NCBI GenBank assembly: GCA_029207755.1
Contig: JARCOQ010000002.1
Span: forward strand, 116,578,583-116,642,582
Direction of reading: 5' to 3'
Source of the DNA: Chamaea fasciata
Taxonomy: Eukaryota > Chordata > Aves > Passeriformes > Sylviidae
DNA: 64,000 bases
The notes under the pieces were generated by a model. It saw only the letters and a list, made by a program, of their open reading frames with translations, ran no database searches and was not told the origin of the DNA. A program made the position numbers and the translations under genes. Shown piece after piece: positions 28,971 through 41,311 of this stretch (position 1 is its first letter; the number at the start of each line of letters is the position of its first letter).

Positions 28971-30340
28971 CTGTGGCGCAGCTGAAGCGAGTTCTCCCTC
29001 CTGCTCAGAGAGAGGACTGGGCATGTCCAGGCCTTTCAGGGTCACCCTGGTGTTCCTTTGGGCACCATGTCTGTGGGGAAACTGGGCTGAGAGGAACTGC
29101 AGCCGGAGCAGTGGTGCTGTGGCCTGACCCCGAGGGACACGGGCAGCCCTGGCAGCTCTGGCTGGAAGGGCCAGCCATGGAGAGCCCAGTTAAAAGGGTT
29201 CCGCCCCTGCCCCACACTCACCCAGGTGTGCGACTGAAGGCCAAACCGTGCAGAGCAGGTCCTGTCAAACCCCCTGCAGGTACACCAAATTCTTCCCCTG
29301 TGGACCTCACAGGATTTACTAAATTATGCTTGCCTGGAAGAAATCGGGCTGTCCAGGCGTGTGGGTCTGGAAGAGACTGGGCTCTCCAGGCTTGTGGGGC
29401 ACGCAGAGGTGGAGGAGAATGTCTGTCCGTTGGCCAGCACGCAAGTGCTGATCCCCCTCAGGGTTATAACCCCCGGCTTGTCCTCCTCTAACTCTGTCTG
29501 TCTGCTCCTCCCGGCCGTGCCGTCCTTCTCCTGCCTTCTCTTGGCCAGAGCCCCTGAGAAAATGAAATATATAAAATTAACCCAGACTAAAAGCCCAGAG
29601 CACTGCAGTTTCCCCTCTCCACTCCCCGGTTCCTGTATCTCTCTCACCGAGGCTTTTTTGGACATTGTCAAGACTCTGTGACGCGATAAGAGCTGGAAGC
29701 TGTTACGTGGAGGAGTCAGATAAAAGCAGACAAAGGCGTCTGTCCTCTGCATGGAGGAGGGAGGTCCCGGCCTCCCTGAGAGAAAACAACCAGAGAACTT
29801 CGTTTCTTAATGTCAAATTTATTTGACTGGCAGGTTTGAACGGCGTTAAACACCCTGTGCTGAAATATAAATCGAAGAGAGCAGCCGGCTTGGGTCATTC
29901 ACGTGAAGGGAAGAGCATCTCCAGAGGTCCTTGGTGGGCCCTGCCCCACTTCCAGGAGCCCCGGGACGCCGCGGGCTGCGGGCACTTCCCGGGATGTTCC
30001 CTGGGGACCGGCAGGGATGCGATGGGCTGCAGTTGTCACCCTGACGTCAGGGCCCAGCAGAAAGCCCAGGAGCTTAACAGGTGGTTTGGTCAATGGAGAA
30101 TGAAAGGGCTGGAATCAAATTAAATTACGGCAATCAGCGCAGGCTGCAGGAAACAGCTGCTGCCGAACAAACCCGATTCCATTTTCTGCCCAGGGAAAGG
30201 TTTCATCAGCCGGGGTGTGAGCCACAGAGGAGCCTGAGAGAGAGCTCTGCCCCGCTGCTCCCAGGGGAGGAGCTGCCACAGGGAAACAGCAGAACCAGGT
30301 GGATCAGAGACCTCAAAATGAAGCTGTCAGAACCGTCATG
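28971..30340. other. Intergenic, nothing firmly assigned
   Basis: No gene is supported. The part 29,480-29,850 has LTR-like texture (AT-rich 'gaaatatataaaattaaccc', then 'cagataaaagcagac'), but no ends, duplications or second copy were found, so it is left unassigned. Confidence 0.35.
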
Positions 30341-30344
30341 AAAT

Positions 30345-30510
30345 CACAGAACATACTGGTTTGGGTTGGAAGGCACCTCAAAGCCCACCCAGTGCCACCC
30401 CTGCCACGGCAGGGACACCTCCCACTGTCCCCAGTGTCCAGCCTGGCCTTGGGCACTGCCAGGGATCCAGGGGCAGCCACAGCTGCTCTGGGCACCCTGT
30501 TCTTCCCAAC
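30345..30510 (-). mobile_element. CR1 LINE 3' fragment
   Basis: It opens 'atcacagaacatactggttt' and ends in 'cacagctgctctgggcacc'. Confidence 0.88.
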
Positions 30511-31355
30511 ACCCCCAGTCAGGATGGCAGTGCCTTGCCTGCCCCCTCCTCTCCCCCAGTCCCCACTGGTGCCATAATCCAGATTAATCCATAATCCACG
30601 TCCCTGTGACATAATCCAGCCCGTTTCAGCAAACTCTGCCTGGTGAGCCCCCAGCTCTGCACCTTTCCATGCCAATATCCACTCCTGTGTCAAGGCATTA
30701 AGAGCATTATCCGTGGCTGAGAATTTAGTTTGTATTACAGAAAATGTGCATTCAGCTAACTAAGGATTAATTAGACAATCAGAAACAAGTCAGCTCCTTT
30801 GCAGCAATTTCTGGGTTTAGTTAAAAGGTTTGATGTTTATTTGTTTACTTTCTAAAGCTCTAGTCCTATTTATACCTTAAAAATAACTTAGAGAATCAGA
30901 ATTCCGCAGTGTTAGAATGGCAGTTTGGTTTGATAAGAACGTACAAAAAACTACTTTCAGAAGGAATTTCCAGCTACTGCCTTTTTTTTCCCTGGCTCTC
31001 TCACACTGTGCAGGCTGCAGGCTGGTTGCTGAAATCCCCCCAGCCCCTGGGCCGGGGCACCTGCTGTCCCCGAGCTGCCACCTGCGCCCACCTGGCTGTC
31101 TCCTTGCTCAGCTCCACCTCGGGAACAGCCACACCAGAAAGAAACAACTCCTGCACCCCGGGGCTGTGCACAAATCACCCTGGGAAATGCCAGCAGGGGT
31201 ATCCAGGATGGGGATTCCCAAAGGCATGAGTCCTCTCCAGGCTCCTCTGTAACAACCTCAGCAGGGCCAGAGGGGAGCAGCCTTAATCCCACCTCAGATT
31301 CAATCCTACCTCAGCTCCCTCTCATCTCTTTAATGAATGGCACGTGCTAGGACAT
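30511..31355. other. Intergenic, nothing assigned
   Basis: AT-rich at 30,700-30,960, GC-neutral afterwards. No repeat or gene is recognised. Confidence 0.4.
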
Positions 31356-31357
31356 CA

Positions 31358-31490
31358 TGGAATCATGGAATGATTGAACTGGCTTTGAAAGACCCTAAAG
31401 CTCATCTCATTCCACCCCTGCCATGGGCAGGGACACCTTCCTTGGGCCAGGCTGCTCCAAGCCCTGTCCAGCCTGGCCTTGTTGGCCGAG
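31358..31490 (-). mobile_element. CR1 LINE 3' fragment
   Basis: 'catggaatcatggaatgatt' through 'ggccaggctgctccaagcc' reads as the reversed end of a different, more diverged CR1 subfamily. Confidence 0.8.
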
Positions 31491-32225
31491 CCAGACAGGG
31501 ATGTGCTGGCACAAGTTGCCTCCAGCAGAAGCAAAAGCCCTTTCTTTGTGTGCTGGTTTTACAATGAAGTGATTTTTCCAAGAAAGTTATAGCAAAACCC
31601 ATCAGTGACTAGGTTTGAATGTTGACATCTGCTGTAGCCACTTAGAAAGGTGACACATCTTTATACCCTTTCAAGTTTTGAGCCTGCTTTGCTTTTCTCC
31701 TAATCCCATCTCTCAGTAGAAATAGAGTAAATAACTCCAGTAGGCACTGGAGAATGCCAGTGCAGTTTCATTCACAGTTCTGCTGCACTCTTGGCTGGAA
31801 GCCTCTGCTGGTTTTCACTACCAAGATCATGCCATGGAATGAGTTGCTCGTGCCCCCACCAGGTTCTCCCATGCCCCAGGCAGTGCAAACCCAAAATGTG
31901 CAAGTCCAGCATAGAAAAAAAAGCGCAAATTTAGGGCAGCAGAAACATCCTGTCAAGTGGTTTCTGAGATGTCAGGGAAGGTGCAGCAGAAAGGCAGACA
32001 AATACCACAAAGACAGCAAAAAATATGCTTGAGGTGAAGACTGACAGAGTCAAACCAGTTCTACCACAGAAAGCAATCCACTGAGCTTTAGTTTTAATGC
32101 AGAAGTGAAGACTTGAAGGAGGGGGTTTGGGTGGGATTTGTGGCAGTTGTGGACACGGTGTTGGGCTGTGACTGGAACCAATCCTTCACATCCCCTTCAT
32201 GGCCGTGGACACAAACAGCGATTTC
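31491..32225. other. Intergenic, nothing assigned
   Basis: Unique-looking sequence without credible exons. Confidence 0.4.
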
Positions 32226-32229
32226 AGGG

Positions 32230-32400
32230 CAGAATTCACAGAATGATGGGATGGTTTGGGCTGGGAAGGACCCCAAAGTTCATCCCATTCTCACATCCCA
32301 GCCATGGCAGGGACACCTCCCACTGTCCCCAGTGTCCAACCTGGCCTTGGGCGCTGCCAGGGATCCAGGGGCCGCCACGGCTGCTCTGGGCAGGGTCGTA
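32230..32400 (-). mobile_element. CR1 LINE 3' fragment
   Basis: It spans 'aattcacagaatgatgggat' to 'cacggctgctctgggcaggg'. Confidence 0.88.
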
Positions 32401-32624
32401 GTGTGGTGGTGGCTCTCAGACATCACCAGGTTGCTCCAAGACACCCAGGGGAGGTCAGAGGAATGAATTGTGCTGCACCCAGCTCTTCCATTGCCATGGC
32501 TTTGGGGGTGACCCTGTGCAGCTCTGCCCCAGATGTGTGTGGGCAGCAGGGCACTTGTCCCACTGCTTTGCTTCAGAGGGAACACCCGGTGTGTGACGAT
32601 TTCCTTTGGAATCCTTGTATTAAT

Positions 32625-32815
32625 CACAGAGTCATTAAGTTTGGAAAAACCCTCCCAGACCATCAAATCCAGCCATTCCCCCAGCACTGCCAAACCCACC
32701 ACTGACACATGTCCCCACGTGCCACATTCACACACTCTCTGGACTTCCAGGAATGGTAATTCCAACACTTCCCTGGACAGCGTGTGCCAGAGCACCCGGT
32801 GAACACAGCCTCATC
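32625..32815 (-). mobile_element. CR1 LINE 3' fragment, diverged
   Basis: 'tcacagagtcattaagtttg', 'catcaaatccagccattccc' and 'gcactgccaaacccaccac' mark an older CR1 type, similar to that at 5,770. Confidence 0.75.
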
Positions 32816-33295
32816 CCTCTGCTCCTCCTCCACCCTCACACCCTTGGTGATTCTGTGACTCTGCAGGGACAGAGTGCTTTGAAGAGCTCAGTTTTGAGCA
32901 AGCTCAGTTTCCATTGACACCCAGAAACCTGGAAAAGCTGGTCAGGGCTCAGCCACGATCCATGATCCTCCCAGCCTCTCCTGCAAGAGGGGCCCAGAGG
33001 GGAGAACCTCTGGGATAATCCAGGGACTAAAGAGGACAACACAGAACTCTCTCCATCTGGATCAGGATCTGTGCATTGACACAAATGCGCCTGGAGTCCT
33101 GAAATCGCCCCAGGGCTGTTCCTGGCACTGGGAACATCTCTAAACTCAAAGTTCTCGCTGCTCCGTGTCACCTGGAGGGGAGGAAGGGAAAGAGGAGCTG
33201 GTGTGTGCTCTTGCTCCCAGTCCCAGACAACTCTGGCCATGGAGCAGGGGTTCATTAAAGCCAGCGAGTGGGTCCTCCTTCCTCTCTGCTCCTGC

Positions 33296-34294
33296 TCACC
33301 TCCTGCCCAGCTGGGGCTGCCTCTGCAGAGACAAACGCAACCGGCGACTCCGGCATCGGGCACAAACCCTCCCGCGGAGGAGCATCCTGAGCAGAGCCCT
33401 GCGGATCTGCCCGCTCCTCAGGCTGTACACCAGGGGGTTGAGCACGGCGGGCAGGGTCAGGTAGAGGTCGGCCAGCAGCACCCGTGTGCTCACGGACACG
33501 GCGCCGGAGAAGTGCCGGCAGTAAACGGACACGACGCCGGGGACGTAGAACAGCAGCACCACGCTCAGGTGGCAGCCGCAGGTGCTCAGGGCCTTCCGGC
33601 AGCACTCCTTCCCCAGCACAGCCCTCAGGATCATCCCGTAGGACACGGCAATGAGGGCCAGGTCCGTGCCCACGATCAGGGAGGACCCCGCCAGGCTGTA
33701 GAGGCTGGTGGGCATGGGGCTGGCGCAGGCCAGGCCGGCCACGGCCATGTGCTCGCAGTACGAGTGCGGCACCACGCGGGACCCGCAGTAGGGCAGGGCT
33801 GTCACCAGCCCCATCAGGGGCACCACGGCCAGGACAGCCCTCAGCACCACGGCCAGCCCTATCTGGGTGACGGTCTGGCCGCCCAGGAGGGCGTGGTACC
33901 TCAGGGGGTGGCAGACGGCCACGTAGCGGTCGGCGGCCATGGCCAGCAGCACGCCCGACTCCCCGGCGGTGCCGGCGTGCACGAGGAACATCTGCACGAA
34001 GCAGGACACGGAGCCGATCTCAGCAGAGCCCAGCCAGAGCACGCTCAGCATCTTGGGCACCACAGAGGTCACCGTGAGCACGTCGATGAGCGCCAGCATG
34101 CCCAGGAGGCGATGGGTGGGCGCCTGCAGTGCCTGGTCCAGCCCCAGCACCAGCAGGACTGCCCCGTTGCCCACCACGGCAAGGACGTAGGCTGAGCAGA
34201 AAAGGATGCCCAGGCAGGTGGAGAAAGCTTCCAGGCCAGGGACACCCACCAGGATGAAGGAGGAGGAGCTCCTGTTGAAGGGATCAGAAGCCAT
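33296..34294 (-). CDS. Class I olfactory receptor, OR52/OR56-like, intact
   Basis: This is a single-exon odorant GPCR of 332 residues; it acts at the plasma membrane of olfactory neurons through Golf. Class I hallmarks are GVPGLEAF before TM1, ADRYVAVCHPLRY at the end of TM3, PHSYCEHMAVAGLAC in extracellular loop 2, KALSTCGCHLSVVLLFY in TM6 and PAVLNPLVYSLRSGQIRRAL in TM7. N8 (NRSS) is a probable glycosylation site. Two oddities are visible. The usual PMYYFL start of TM2 is replaced by APTHRLLGMLAL, and the C-terminal tail is longer and very Arg-rich (RVCARCRSRRLRLS). Despite this the frame is uninterrupted. Start ATG 34,294 gives the normal short N-terminus. Family placement rests on motifs only. 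Confidence 0.88.
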   Translation of the reverse strand: MASDPFNRSSSSFILVGVPGLEAFSTCLGILFCSAYVLAVVGNGAVLLVLGLDQALQAPTHRLLGMLALIDVLTVTSVVPKMLSVLWLGSAEIGSVSCFVQMFLVHAGTAGESGVLLAMAADRYVAVCHPLRYHALLGGQTVTQIGLAVVLRAVLAVVPLMGLVTALPYCGSRVVPHSYCEHMAVAGLACASPMPTSLYSLAGSSLIVGTDLALIAVSYGMILRAVLGKECCRKALSTCGCHLSVVLLFYVPGVVSVYCRHFSGAVSVSTRVLLADLYLTLPAVLNPLVYSLRSGQIRRALLRMLLRGRVCARCRSRRLRLSLQRQPQLGRR

Positions 34295-34439
34295 TCAGGA
34301 GAATCTTCGTTTGTGTTTAAAAATATAAACCAGATTTCGAGTCCCGAGGTACAGGGGGATAAGAAGGGGACTCTGCATCACTGCAGGAGCCAGGAATCCA
34401 CATAATTATTAGGGTGTGTGGAACAGCAGATCATCCCTT

Positions 34440-34640
34440 CTTCATGGAAAGGGTGCTCAGGCCTTGGCAGGGGCTGCCCGGGGAGCTTTGGAGTGCCCGT
34501 CCCTGCAGGTGGCACCTGGAGGTGGCACTCAGAGCTCCGGGCTGGGGACAGGGTGGGCACAGCTGGGACTGCCTGGGCTGGGAGGGTTTTCCCTACATCG
34601 GGGATTCTGTGACCGCCAGCTAGGGGGAATAGGTCGGAAA
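34440..34640 (+). mobile_element. CR1 LINE fragment
   Basis: It runs 'catggaaagggtgctcaggc' to 'ccgggctggggacagggtg', with a degraded end near 'gggattctgtgaccg'. Confidence 0.85.
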
Positions 34641-35995
34641 TGCAGAATAAATGGGGTTGTTGTGGCTGGGGCAGAAGTTGATGTTTCAGGTTGTGCCACC
34701 AGGGATAACCAAAGGACTTTTAGTCTGTTGCTTGTGAAGAGCTTATTCCTTTGTTGGTTGCTTGCCAGGGCTCAGCTGACATCCTGAAATGAGCTGCAAG
34801 AGGAGAGAACAAGGAGAGCAAGGTCAGCTTCCAGCCCTGGCTTCCCTCTGTGGGCCCAACGCAGGAAATTCCTCCAAATTTGTAGAGCAAAACAGTGCCC
34901 TGGGACACTGAATGTAATCTTGAAATTCCCTTTTGCTGCTCTGTCTTCCTTCTGTCATCCGCCCCTGATAGAAGCCTGCAAAGGGAGGCAGCCAGAGGAA
35001 AATAACAATTCCTGAGGGTTTATTCAGATGGGAGAAGCTTGAAGGTAACATAGAAAACTCCAGAGAATTGTCCTGGAGGGACAAGGAGAGCCCGAGTGTT
35101 GTGGGCAGGATCTACACCTTCACTTGTGCTGAAAATTTTCCTGCAGCTTCTCCCCAGAAAGCAGCAAAGAGCAGCCAATGCTGACACACCAGATTCACCT
35201 GGAGAAATTGCCTGGAGGATCACCCACCAGGAGCTGTCCAGGGCAGAGCAGGCTGTCCTGGGAAGGCACAAACCCACAGGGTCTTAGCCTGAACACGGGG
35301 GGTTATCCCAGCTCCCCTCCCATCCCTGCCCTCCACAGCCTGGCACTTACAAACTCGAGGTGGGGCACCTTCGTTTCCATCAGTGTGAAAACCTCAGGTG
35401 GGAGAAGGAGACCCCAGAGCACCGGGGGGATGAGCTCAGCAGGACCCTGCTCACCCACGCTCCTGTGCAGGGGGAAACCACTGCGTGCTCTGGGCTGCTG
35501 CGTCCCTTCTGACCCACCCTGGGAAACGGGATGTGCCTCTGCACCCTCAGCAGGGGCTGCCCAGGGCGTGTTTGCTGTGAGAGCTGCTCCTGCACACGGG
35601 CTGAGGTTTTCCCTGGCCTGGAGCCCTGAATGAACCAGCTCTGCCAGCGGTGGGGCTGCTCCTGCTGGAGCCCAGACCCAAATCACCTTGCTGGAGCCCC
35701 TCCCTGCATGGGCACCCCACCCACGGGGTCCCTCCCCTGAACACCAGTGTTGTGTCCCCCCCCAGCCCTTGGCAAGAGCAGGAGCACTGTCCTGTTTTAT
35801 GGGAATGCAGACATGGAAGGGTTAAACCAGGCTGCTGGCAGTTTGGGAATGGGGTGGAATTTTCTCAGGCACTTGTACCCTCTGCTTTAGCCAAAATACC
35901 AAAGGGCCAGACCTCATCCCCTCGGCTTTCCAGGCATTTGAGTGCCTTGACCCCCAAACAGTTTAATCTCTCCTCTAAGTCACTTTGAGTCCTCC
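34641..35995. other. Intergenic, nothing assigned
   Basis: No gene or repeat is supported in this 1.35 kb between a CR1 copy and the 39-bp array. Confidence 0.4.
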
Positions 35996-36000
35996 CCACG

Positions 36001-36195
36001 ACACAAACCAAGAGGTTTTCCAGCCTGGCTCAGTCAGGGACACAAACCAAGAGGTTTTCCAGCCTGGCTCAGTCAGGGACACAAACCAAGAGGTTTTCCA
36101 GCCTGGCTCAGTCAGGGACACAAACCAAGAGGTTTTTCAGCCTGGCTCAGACATTCTCATGACACAAACCAAGAGCTTTTCCAGCCTGGCTCAGT
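36001..36195. repeat. 39-bp tandem repeat, five copies
   Basis: Units start at 36,001, 36,040, 36,079 and 36,118 with 'acacaaaccaagaggttttc'; a fifth, diverged unit starts at about 36,161. Thirteen codons per unit keep one frame open (DTNQEVFQPGSVR), which explains the short frame there. Confidence 0.95.
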
Positions 36196-36504
36196 CATTG
36201 CTGTTGGCCACTCGAGGCCGAGCACTGCAAAGCCAATATTGTGACAACGCTGCCCAGATGATGGTGTTGATGATGGTTTATTGCTCAGAGTACTCTGTTT
36301 CCAGCCTGGCAGCTCTGACCCTGCAGCTGGCACAAGCCACTGCAGCAGGAAACGTGTCTCGTGCCGGAATTGTTTGTTTGGAAAGGGCAAACATGTCTGA
36401 GATGCTGCAATCCTGAGCTTGGGAAAAACCAGCTCCTGCCTCCCTTCCCACCTCTCTGAGGTACTTGATCCTCTGGGCAGCAGTTCCTGCACTTCATCCT
36501 GACC

Positions 36505-36665
36505 TTAAATCCCACCCAGTGGCCATGGCAGGGACACCTCCCACTGTCCCCAGTGTCCAACCTGGCCTTGGGCACTGCCAGGGATCCAGGGGCAGCCACA
36601 GCTGCTCTGGGAATTCCATCCCCACCCTGCCAGGGAACAATTCCTGCCCAAGATCCCGTCTAACC
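36505..36665 (-). mobile_element. CR1 LINE 3' fragment
   Basis: It spans 'ttaaatcccacccagtggcc' to 'caattcctgcccaagatccc'; the outer terminus is lost. Confidence 0.85.
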
Positions 36666-37735
36666 TGACTCTCCTTCAGGGAGGGTCTCACACACACGCA
36701 GGTGTCCAGGACCAGGTCCCAGCCCTGTGTGAGGGATCCCACCCAGAGCAGCTGCTCCTTCAGGCTCAGGGGGACCTTCTGGCTCTCCACAGCTCCTGGA
36801 GGGTGCAGCCAGGTGGGTCTGGGCTCTCCCACCACTCTGACTCTGAACTCACCCCAAGCCACCCATCCCGGTGTTTTTCCCTTGCTCCAAGCCTGGATCT
36901 CACCAGAGCCAGGACTTTGCCCAGCCATTCCCTCTCCTCCCAGTCGTGTCTGCCATTCCTGGGTGTGTGCAAGCACGAGGGATGGAGCAGAGCTGGGAAC
37001 TGCAGGCCAGCCCAGGTGACAGGACTGGCAGATGTCACACCTGCATGCCTGCAGCTTCTTTGAGGTGCCTTTAACCAGGGGACAGCCAGGTAATTAGCAC
37101 TAATTAACCTAAATGAGGCAGCCAGTGGTGGTCGCAGGTGTGTGACTGGCAGGTCTCGACCACAAAATCCACTAAATCTGGGATGTCTGGAGGTGATGAA
37201 GCAGCTCACTAACTCCATCAGAGCCAAAGCCCACCGGGATGTATTGGCACAGCTGCCTGGCAGCTTTTCTGGGTGGATCCTTTCCTGTCCCACCTTGGTT
37301 TGGCTCAAGTTTGAACTTGGCTCAGAGTGTGGCACGGCACTTAAAAACGCTGCCCCAAGCCCGGGTGAAAAGTAAAGACATACATACCCAGGGTGAGGTG
37401 TGACTGATCCTGCCTGGACATCCAACACCTGCAGCTGCTCTGCCACAGGCAACGCCTCCACCTGCAGAAAGACCTGCATGGAAATACTTCAGCGTCTTAA
37501 GGAAGCTGCTCTCCCTAATCACTGCTGGGACTGCAGGGACTGAATCATCACGGGGGAGAAGCTGCAGCCTGGGAATAGCCAGGAAGAGAAATGATAAACA
37601 AGTGCTCTACTCCCACTGTGTGGGCGCTGTCTGTCCCAGCACCGAGATGCCAAACAGGTGCTGGGTCCATACAGGGGGGAGATTTGAACCCTGGGAGGGC
37701 ATGGAGGTGCTGGAGGCAGTCTGGAGGAGGCCACG
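36666..37735. other. Intergenic, nothing assigned
   Basis: No supported feature. The stretch 37,085-37,130 ('attagcactaattaacctaa') is locally AT-rich. Confidence 0.4.
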
Positions 37736-37739
37736 GAGC

Positions 37740-38150
37740 CGCTGCAGGGCTGGAGCCCCTCTGGAGCCGGGCTGGGAGAGCTGGGGGTGCTCCCCTGGAG
37801 AGGAGAAGCTCCAGGGAGAGCTCCGAGCCCCTGGCAGGGCCCGAAGGGGCTCCAGGAGAGCTGCAGAGGGACTGGGGACAAGGCCTGCAGGGACAGGACA
37901 CAGGGAATGGCTTCCCAGTGCCAGAGGGCAGGGCTGGGTGGGATCCTGGGCAGGAATTGTTCCCTGGCAGGGCGGGCAGGCCCTGGCACGGGGTGCCCAG
38001 AGCAGCTGTGGCTGCCCCTGGATCCCTGGCAGTGCCCGAGGCCAGCTTGGACACTGGGGACAGTGGGAGGTGTCCCTGCCATGGTAGGGGTGGCACTGGA
38101 TGATGTTTAAGGTCCTTTCCAACCCAAACCATTTTGGAATTCTGTGATCT
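37740..38150 (+). mobile_element. CR1 LINE 3' copy, well preserved
   Basis: It is continuous from 'gctgcagggctggagcccct' to the tail 'aacccaaaccattttggaat' and 'tctgtgatctg'. It is one of the least degraded 3' ends in the window. Confidence 0.92.
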
Positions 38151-39145
38151 GAACATGCAAGTTTGCAGCATGTGATGGATCACAAAATGCACCCCGGACA
38201 CATCAGTGCTGCAGCGGTTCCCTTTAGATGTCTCCCATCTCTTTCCAAGTTTACAGATTCAGAGATTTCAGTACATTTGAGGCGAGAGCAGTGACATTTC
38301 AGCCGGCCACAGCTACACAGAGCACAAACCTGCTCGGCAGCCTGGGGGTGCTCATCCCCGGGGGCAGCCCGTGCAGAACTGGGGAACGTCGGGGTGTTCA
38401 GCTGACAGAGAGCTGCAGGTAAACAACCCCCGGGCCTGAGCTCCACAGGCTGCATTTCTGCTCCTTGGGATGCTGAGGAGCTGCTGATCCCTGCAGGTCC
38501 CCCCAGAGCGCTGCTGGGGGGGATGGCTGGGACGTTCAGTGCTGCTGGGACGTTCAGTGAAGGTGAGGGGGAGGAAGAGAGGCCAAGCCACGCAGTGCTG
38601 GCCTGTCCGGGTGCTGACCCTCCCTACGGGGACAGGGTGGGTGAGGGCCATGCCCCGTCCCCACCGTGGCACCGGCACAGGCCCCCAGGGCTGGCCCCAG
38701 CCCATGGCACCCCTTCCTGCAGGAGGGGCTCCCCTTGCCCAGGGGACAGCTCTGGGGACAGCCCCAGTGAGGGCAGATGAGCCCCGGGGCCCCCCCCGAT
38801 CCCCCAGCCCGGGCAGGGCACTGTCCCCTTCCCGCAGCCCTGAGTGCACGGGGCTGCAGCAAGGACAGGGCCACCTCCTGCCCCCGGGTCACCACAGGTC
38901 CCTGCAGGACTCCGGGGGGGCACAGGGGCTGAGGAGGTGGGAACGGCCTGGAGATGGTGACAGTGGCTGGGTGTGAGCCCAGGTGTGCCCAGGTGTGAGC
39001 CCAGGGGGGCAAGAGGCCGATGGCACCTGGGCAGCGCCAGCCCCAGTGTGGGCACAGCCCCAGGGCAGGGATTGTCCCCCAGGGCAGGGATTGTCCCCTG
39101 TGCTGGGCACTGTGTGACACCTCCAGGGCTGTGTCCAGTTCTGTG
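38151..39145. other. Intergenic, nothing assigned
   Basis: GC-rich from 38,570 on. Long minus-strand frames here lack protein features and are composition artefacts. Confidence 0.4.
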
Positions 39146-39147
39146 TC

Positions 39148-39595
39148 CTGCAGCAGAGCCCTGGAGGGGCTGGAGCGTGTCCAGGGCAGGGCAGGGAGCT
39201 GGGGAAGGGGCTGGAGCCCCAGGAGGGACTGAGGGAGCTGGGCAAGGGGCTGAGCCTGGAGAAAAGGAGGCTCAGGGGGGACCTGGTGGCTCTGCACAAG
39301 TCCCTGCCAGGAGGGGACAGCCGGGGGGGTCGGGCTCTGCTCCCAGGGAACAGGGACAGCAGGAGAGGGAACGGCCTCAGGCTGGCCCAGGGGAGGCTCA
39401 GCTTGGCCAGCAGCAGGAATTTCCCCATGGAAAGGGTGCTCAGGCCTTGGCAGGGGCTGCCCAGGGAGCTTTGGAGTGCCCGTCCCTGCAGGTGGCACCT
39501 GGAGGTGGCACTCGGAGCTCTGGGCCGGGGACACGGTGGGGAGGGCTTTTCCAGCCTCAGGGATTTGGGGATTCTGAGGCAGAGCAGCTCCCAGC
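39148..39595 (+). mobile_element. CR1 LINE 3' copy, longer
   Basis: It begins in the more internal text 'gcagagccctggaggggctg', passes 'gcctggagaaaaggaggctc' and 'ggaacggcctcaggctggcc', and ends near 'cctcagggatttggggattc'. Confidence 0.9.
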
Positions 39596-40495
39596 TCATG
39601 GGGAAGAACACAAACATGAGAACACTGATCTTTTTATCTGTCTTTTCAGTTGTGTTTGTCCTCCCATGACTTAGGCATAATTTCTGTTGCCTGAATTAGT
39701 TATTGATGTGTGGGGCTGCTGCAGAGCTGAATCACAGATCAAACACAAATCAGCAGCACTGAGACGAGCTGCAGATAATGAAATCCATAATATTTCCACT
39801 GATTTAATGTACCTACTCTCTTTATTTCCCCCAAGTCTCAGAACAAGAAGCTGCAGAACTGGAATATTTAGAAATCTGCCCTGATATAAAAGGTGGCTCC
39901 TCGTGAGGCAGGAGAGCAAATCTGGCCAATTTTATTGTTGAATCCCTGATCCAGCTCCTGCCATCCCAGCCCAGGAGGTAAGAAATCCCCGCAGCCAGGT
40001 GGCCCCTGCTGCCCTGAGGGTCACAGGGTTTTGCAGGGTCTGTGTTTGCTCCCCCCCAAGGTGTCCTCAGCAGCTCTTTCTCCGGCACAGAGCCCATGGC
40101 CAAGGAGAAGGGGGAAAAAAATTACAAATATCATATTTAAATAGATATATCTCACGTATAAATAGTCATTTTTCACACCTGTGGGAGGTTCCCAATTTAG
40201 CTGTGCAGGAACTGAGCTTTGCACGCACAGGAAAGGATGGGACTGGGTTGTTTTGAAGCTTTTTGTGAACCTCCCTCTACCCAGAGTGCTGGATATGAGG
40301 GATCAGGGGAGAGCTTTGAGGTGCTGAGAGACGAGGTGACAAACTGGACAGCCAAATTCAGTGTGGATTCATTCCTCTGGGGGGGCTCCTGCTCAGGTGG
40401 GGCCCTTCAGGGGTGCAGACCCCTCGGGGATGTACCTGCTCTGGTTGGTCTTTCCTGCCCTTTATGATAAACACGTTTACTCAAAGGCACCACAA
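39596..40495. other. Intergenic, nothing assigned
   Basis: Unique-looking sequence; AT-rich around 40,120-40,170. No gene or repeat is supported. Confidence 0.4.
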
Positions 40496-40499
40496 TTCC

Positions 40500-40640
40500 C
40501 CACCCCTGGCAGTGCCCAAGGCCAGGCTGGACACTGGGGACAGGGCGAGGTGTCCCTGCCATGGCAGGGGTGGCACTGGGTGGGATTTGAGGTCCCTCCC
40601 AGCCCAAACCCTTCTGGGATTCCAGGATTCCCCGATTTTG
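40500..40640 (+). mobile_element. CR1 LINE 3' fragment
   Basis: It spans 'ccctggcagtgcccaaggcc' to 'cagcccaaacccttctggga'. Confidence 0.88.
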
Positions 40641-40894
40641 TGATGGGTGCGTTACTGATCCATGTGGAACCACCTGTGGCTGCCGCTGGACAGCCCAGAG
40701 CTCCCTCCTGGGCTCCCTGCACCCCTCCGGTGCCAAAACCCACCCCAAACACCTCCCCACAGTCATCACCAGCTGCTGTTTGTAAATGTGATTTTGCTGT
40801 GTGGATAATGAGTTAATTCGTGCCTAATTCAGGAAGTGAAGCTCTTAATTGGGTTTGTGCCAGGACTTTCTGCTTCCACAAAGTATTATTGATT

Positions 40895-40975
40895 TTTAAA
40901 ATTTTTATTTTTAATATAATATTTATAATATTATAATTTATAATAATATTTATTTATTATTATTATTATTGATTA
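40895..40975. repeat. AT-rich low-complexity tract
   Basis: About 80 bp of mixed TTTAT, ATAATATT and ATT units with almost no G or C. Confidence 0.9.
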
Positions 40976-41311
40976 CTGCTTCTCCCCAAAATAAGTTTCT
41001 ACGCTATAGGCAGTGATTAAATGCAAGAAAAAGATGATGCAATGGTTAATTGTAGATGAATGCTTTGTGCTGTCTGAGTGTCACTCAGGGATGCACTGGG
41101 ATGTGCTGCAAGGGAAGGAACACGTCCCAGCTCCGTGGAGGCTCCGGACAGGCTTTGAGTGTCCCCATACACCCATCGGCTGCTGGGCTGCAGCAGGGCA
41201 AGAGACTTTACCGTCCCACTGCTGTCCCTTGTCAGCTGCTGTGCACAGCCCTGGGGATGGTGATCCTTCCTGAGGCTGCTCCACTGTGGCTTTTCCTTCG
41301 TTGATCACAGC

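Noticed and set aside
29480..29850. Possible LTR (TATA-like GATAAAAG and AT-rich block)
   Set aside because: No second copy in the window, no terminal dinucleotides and no flanking duplication were found.
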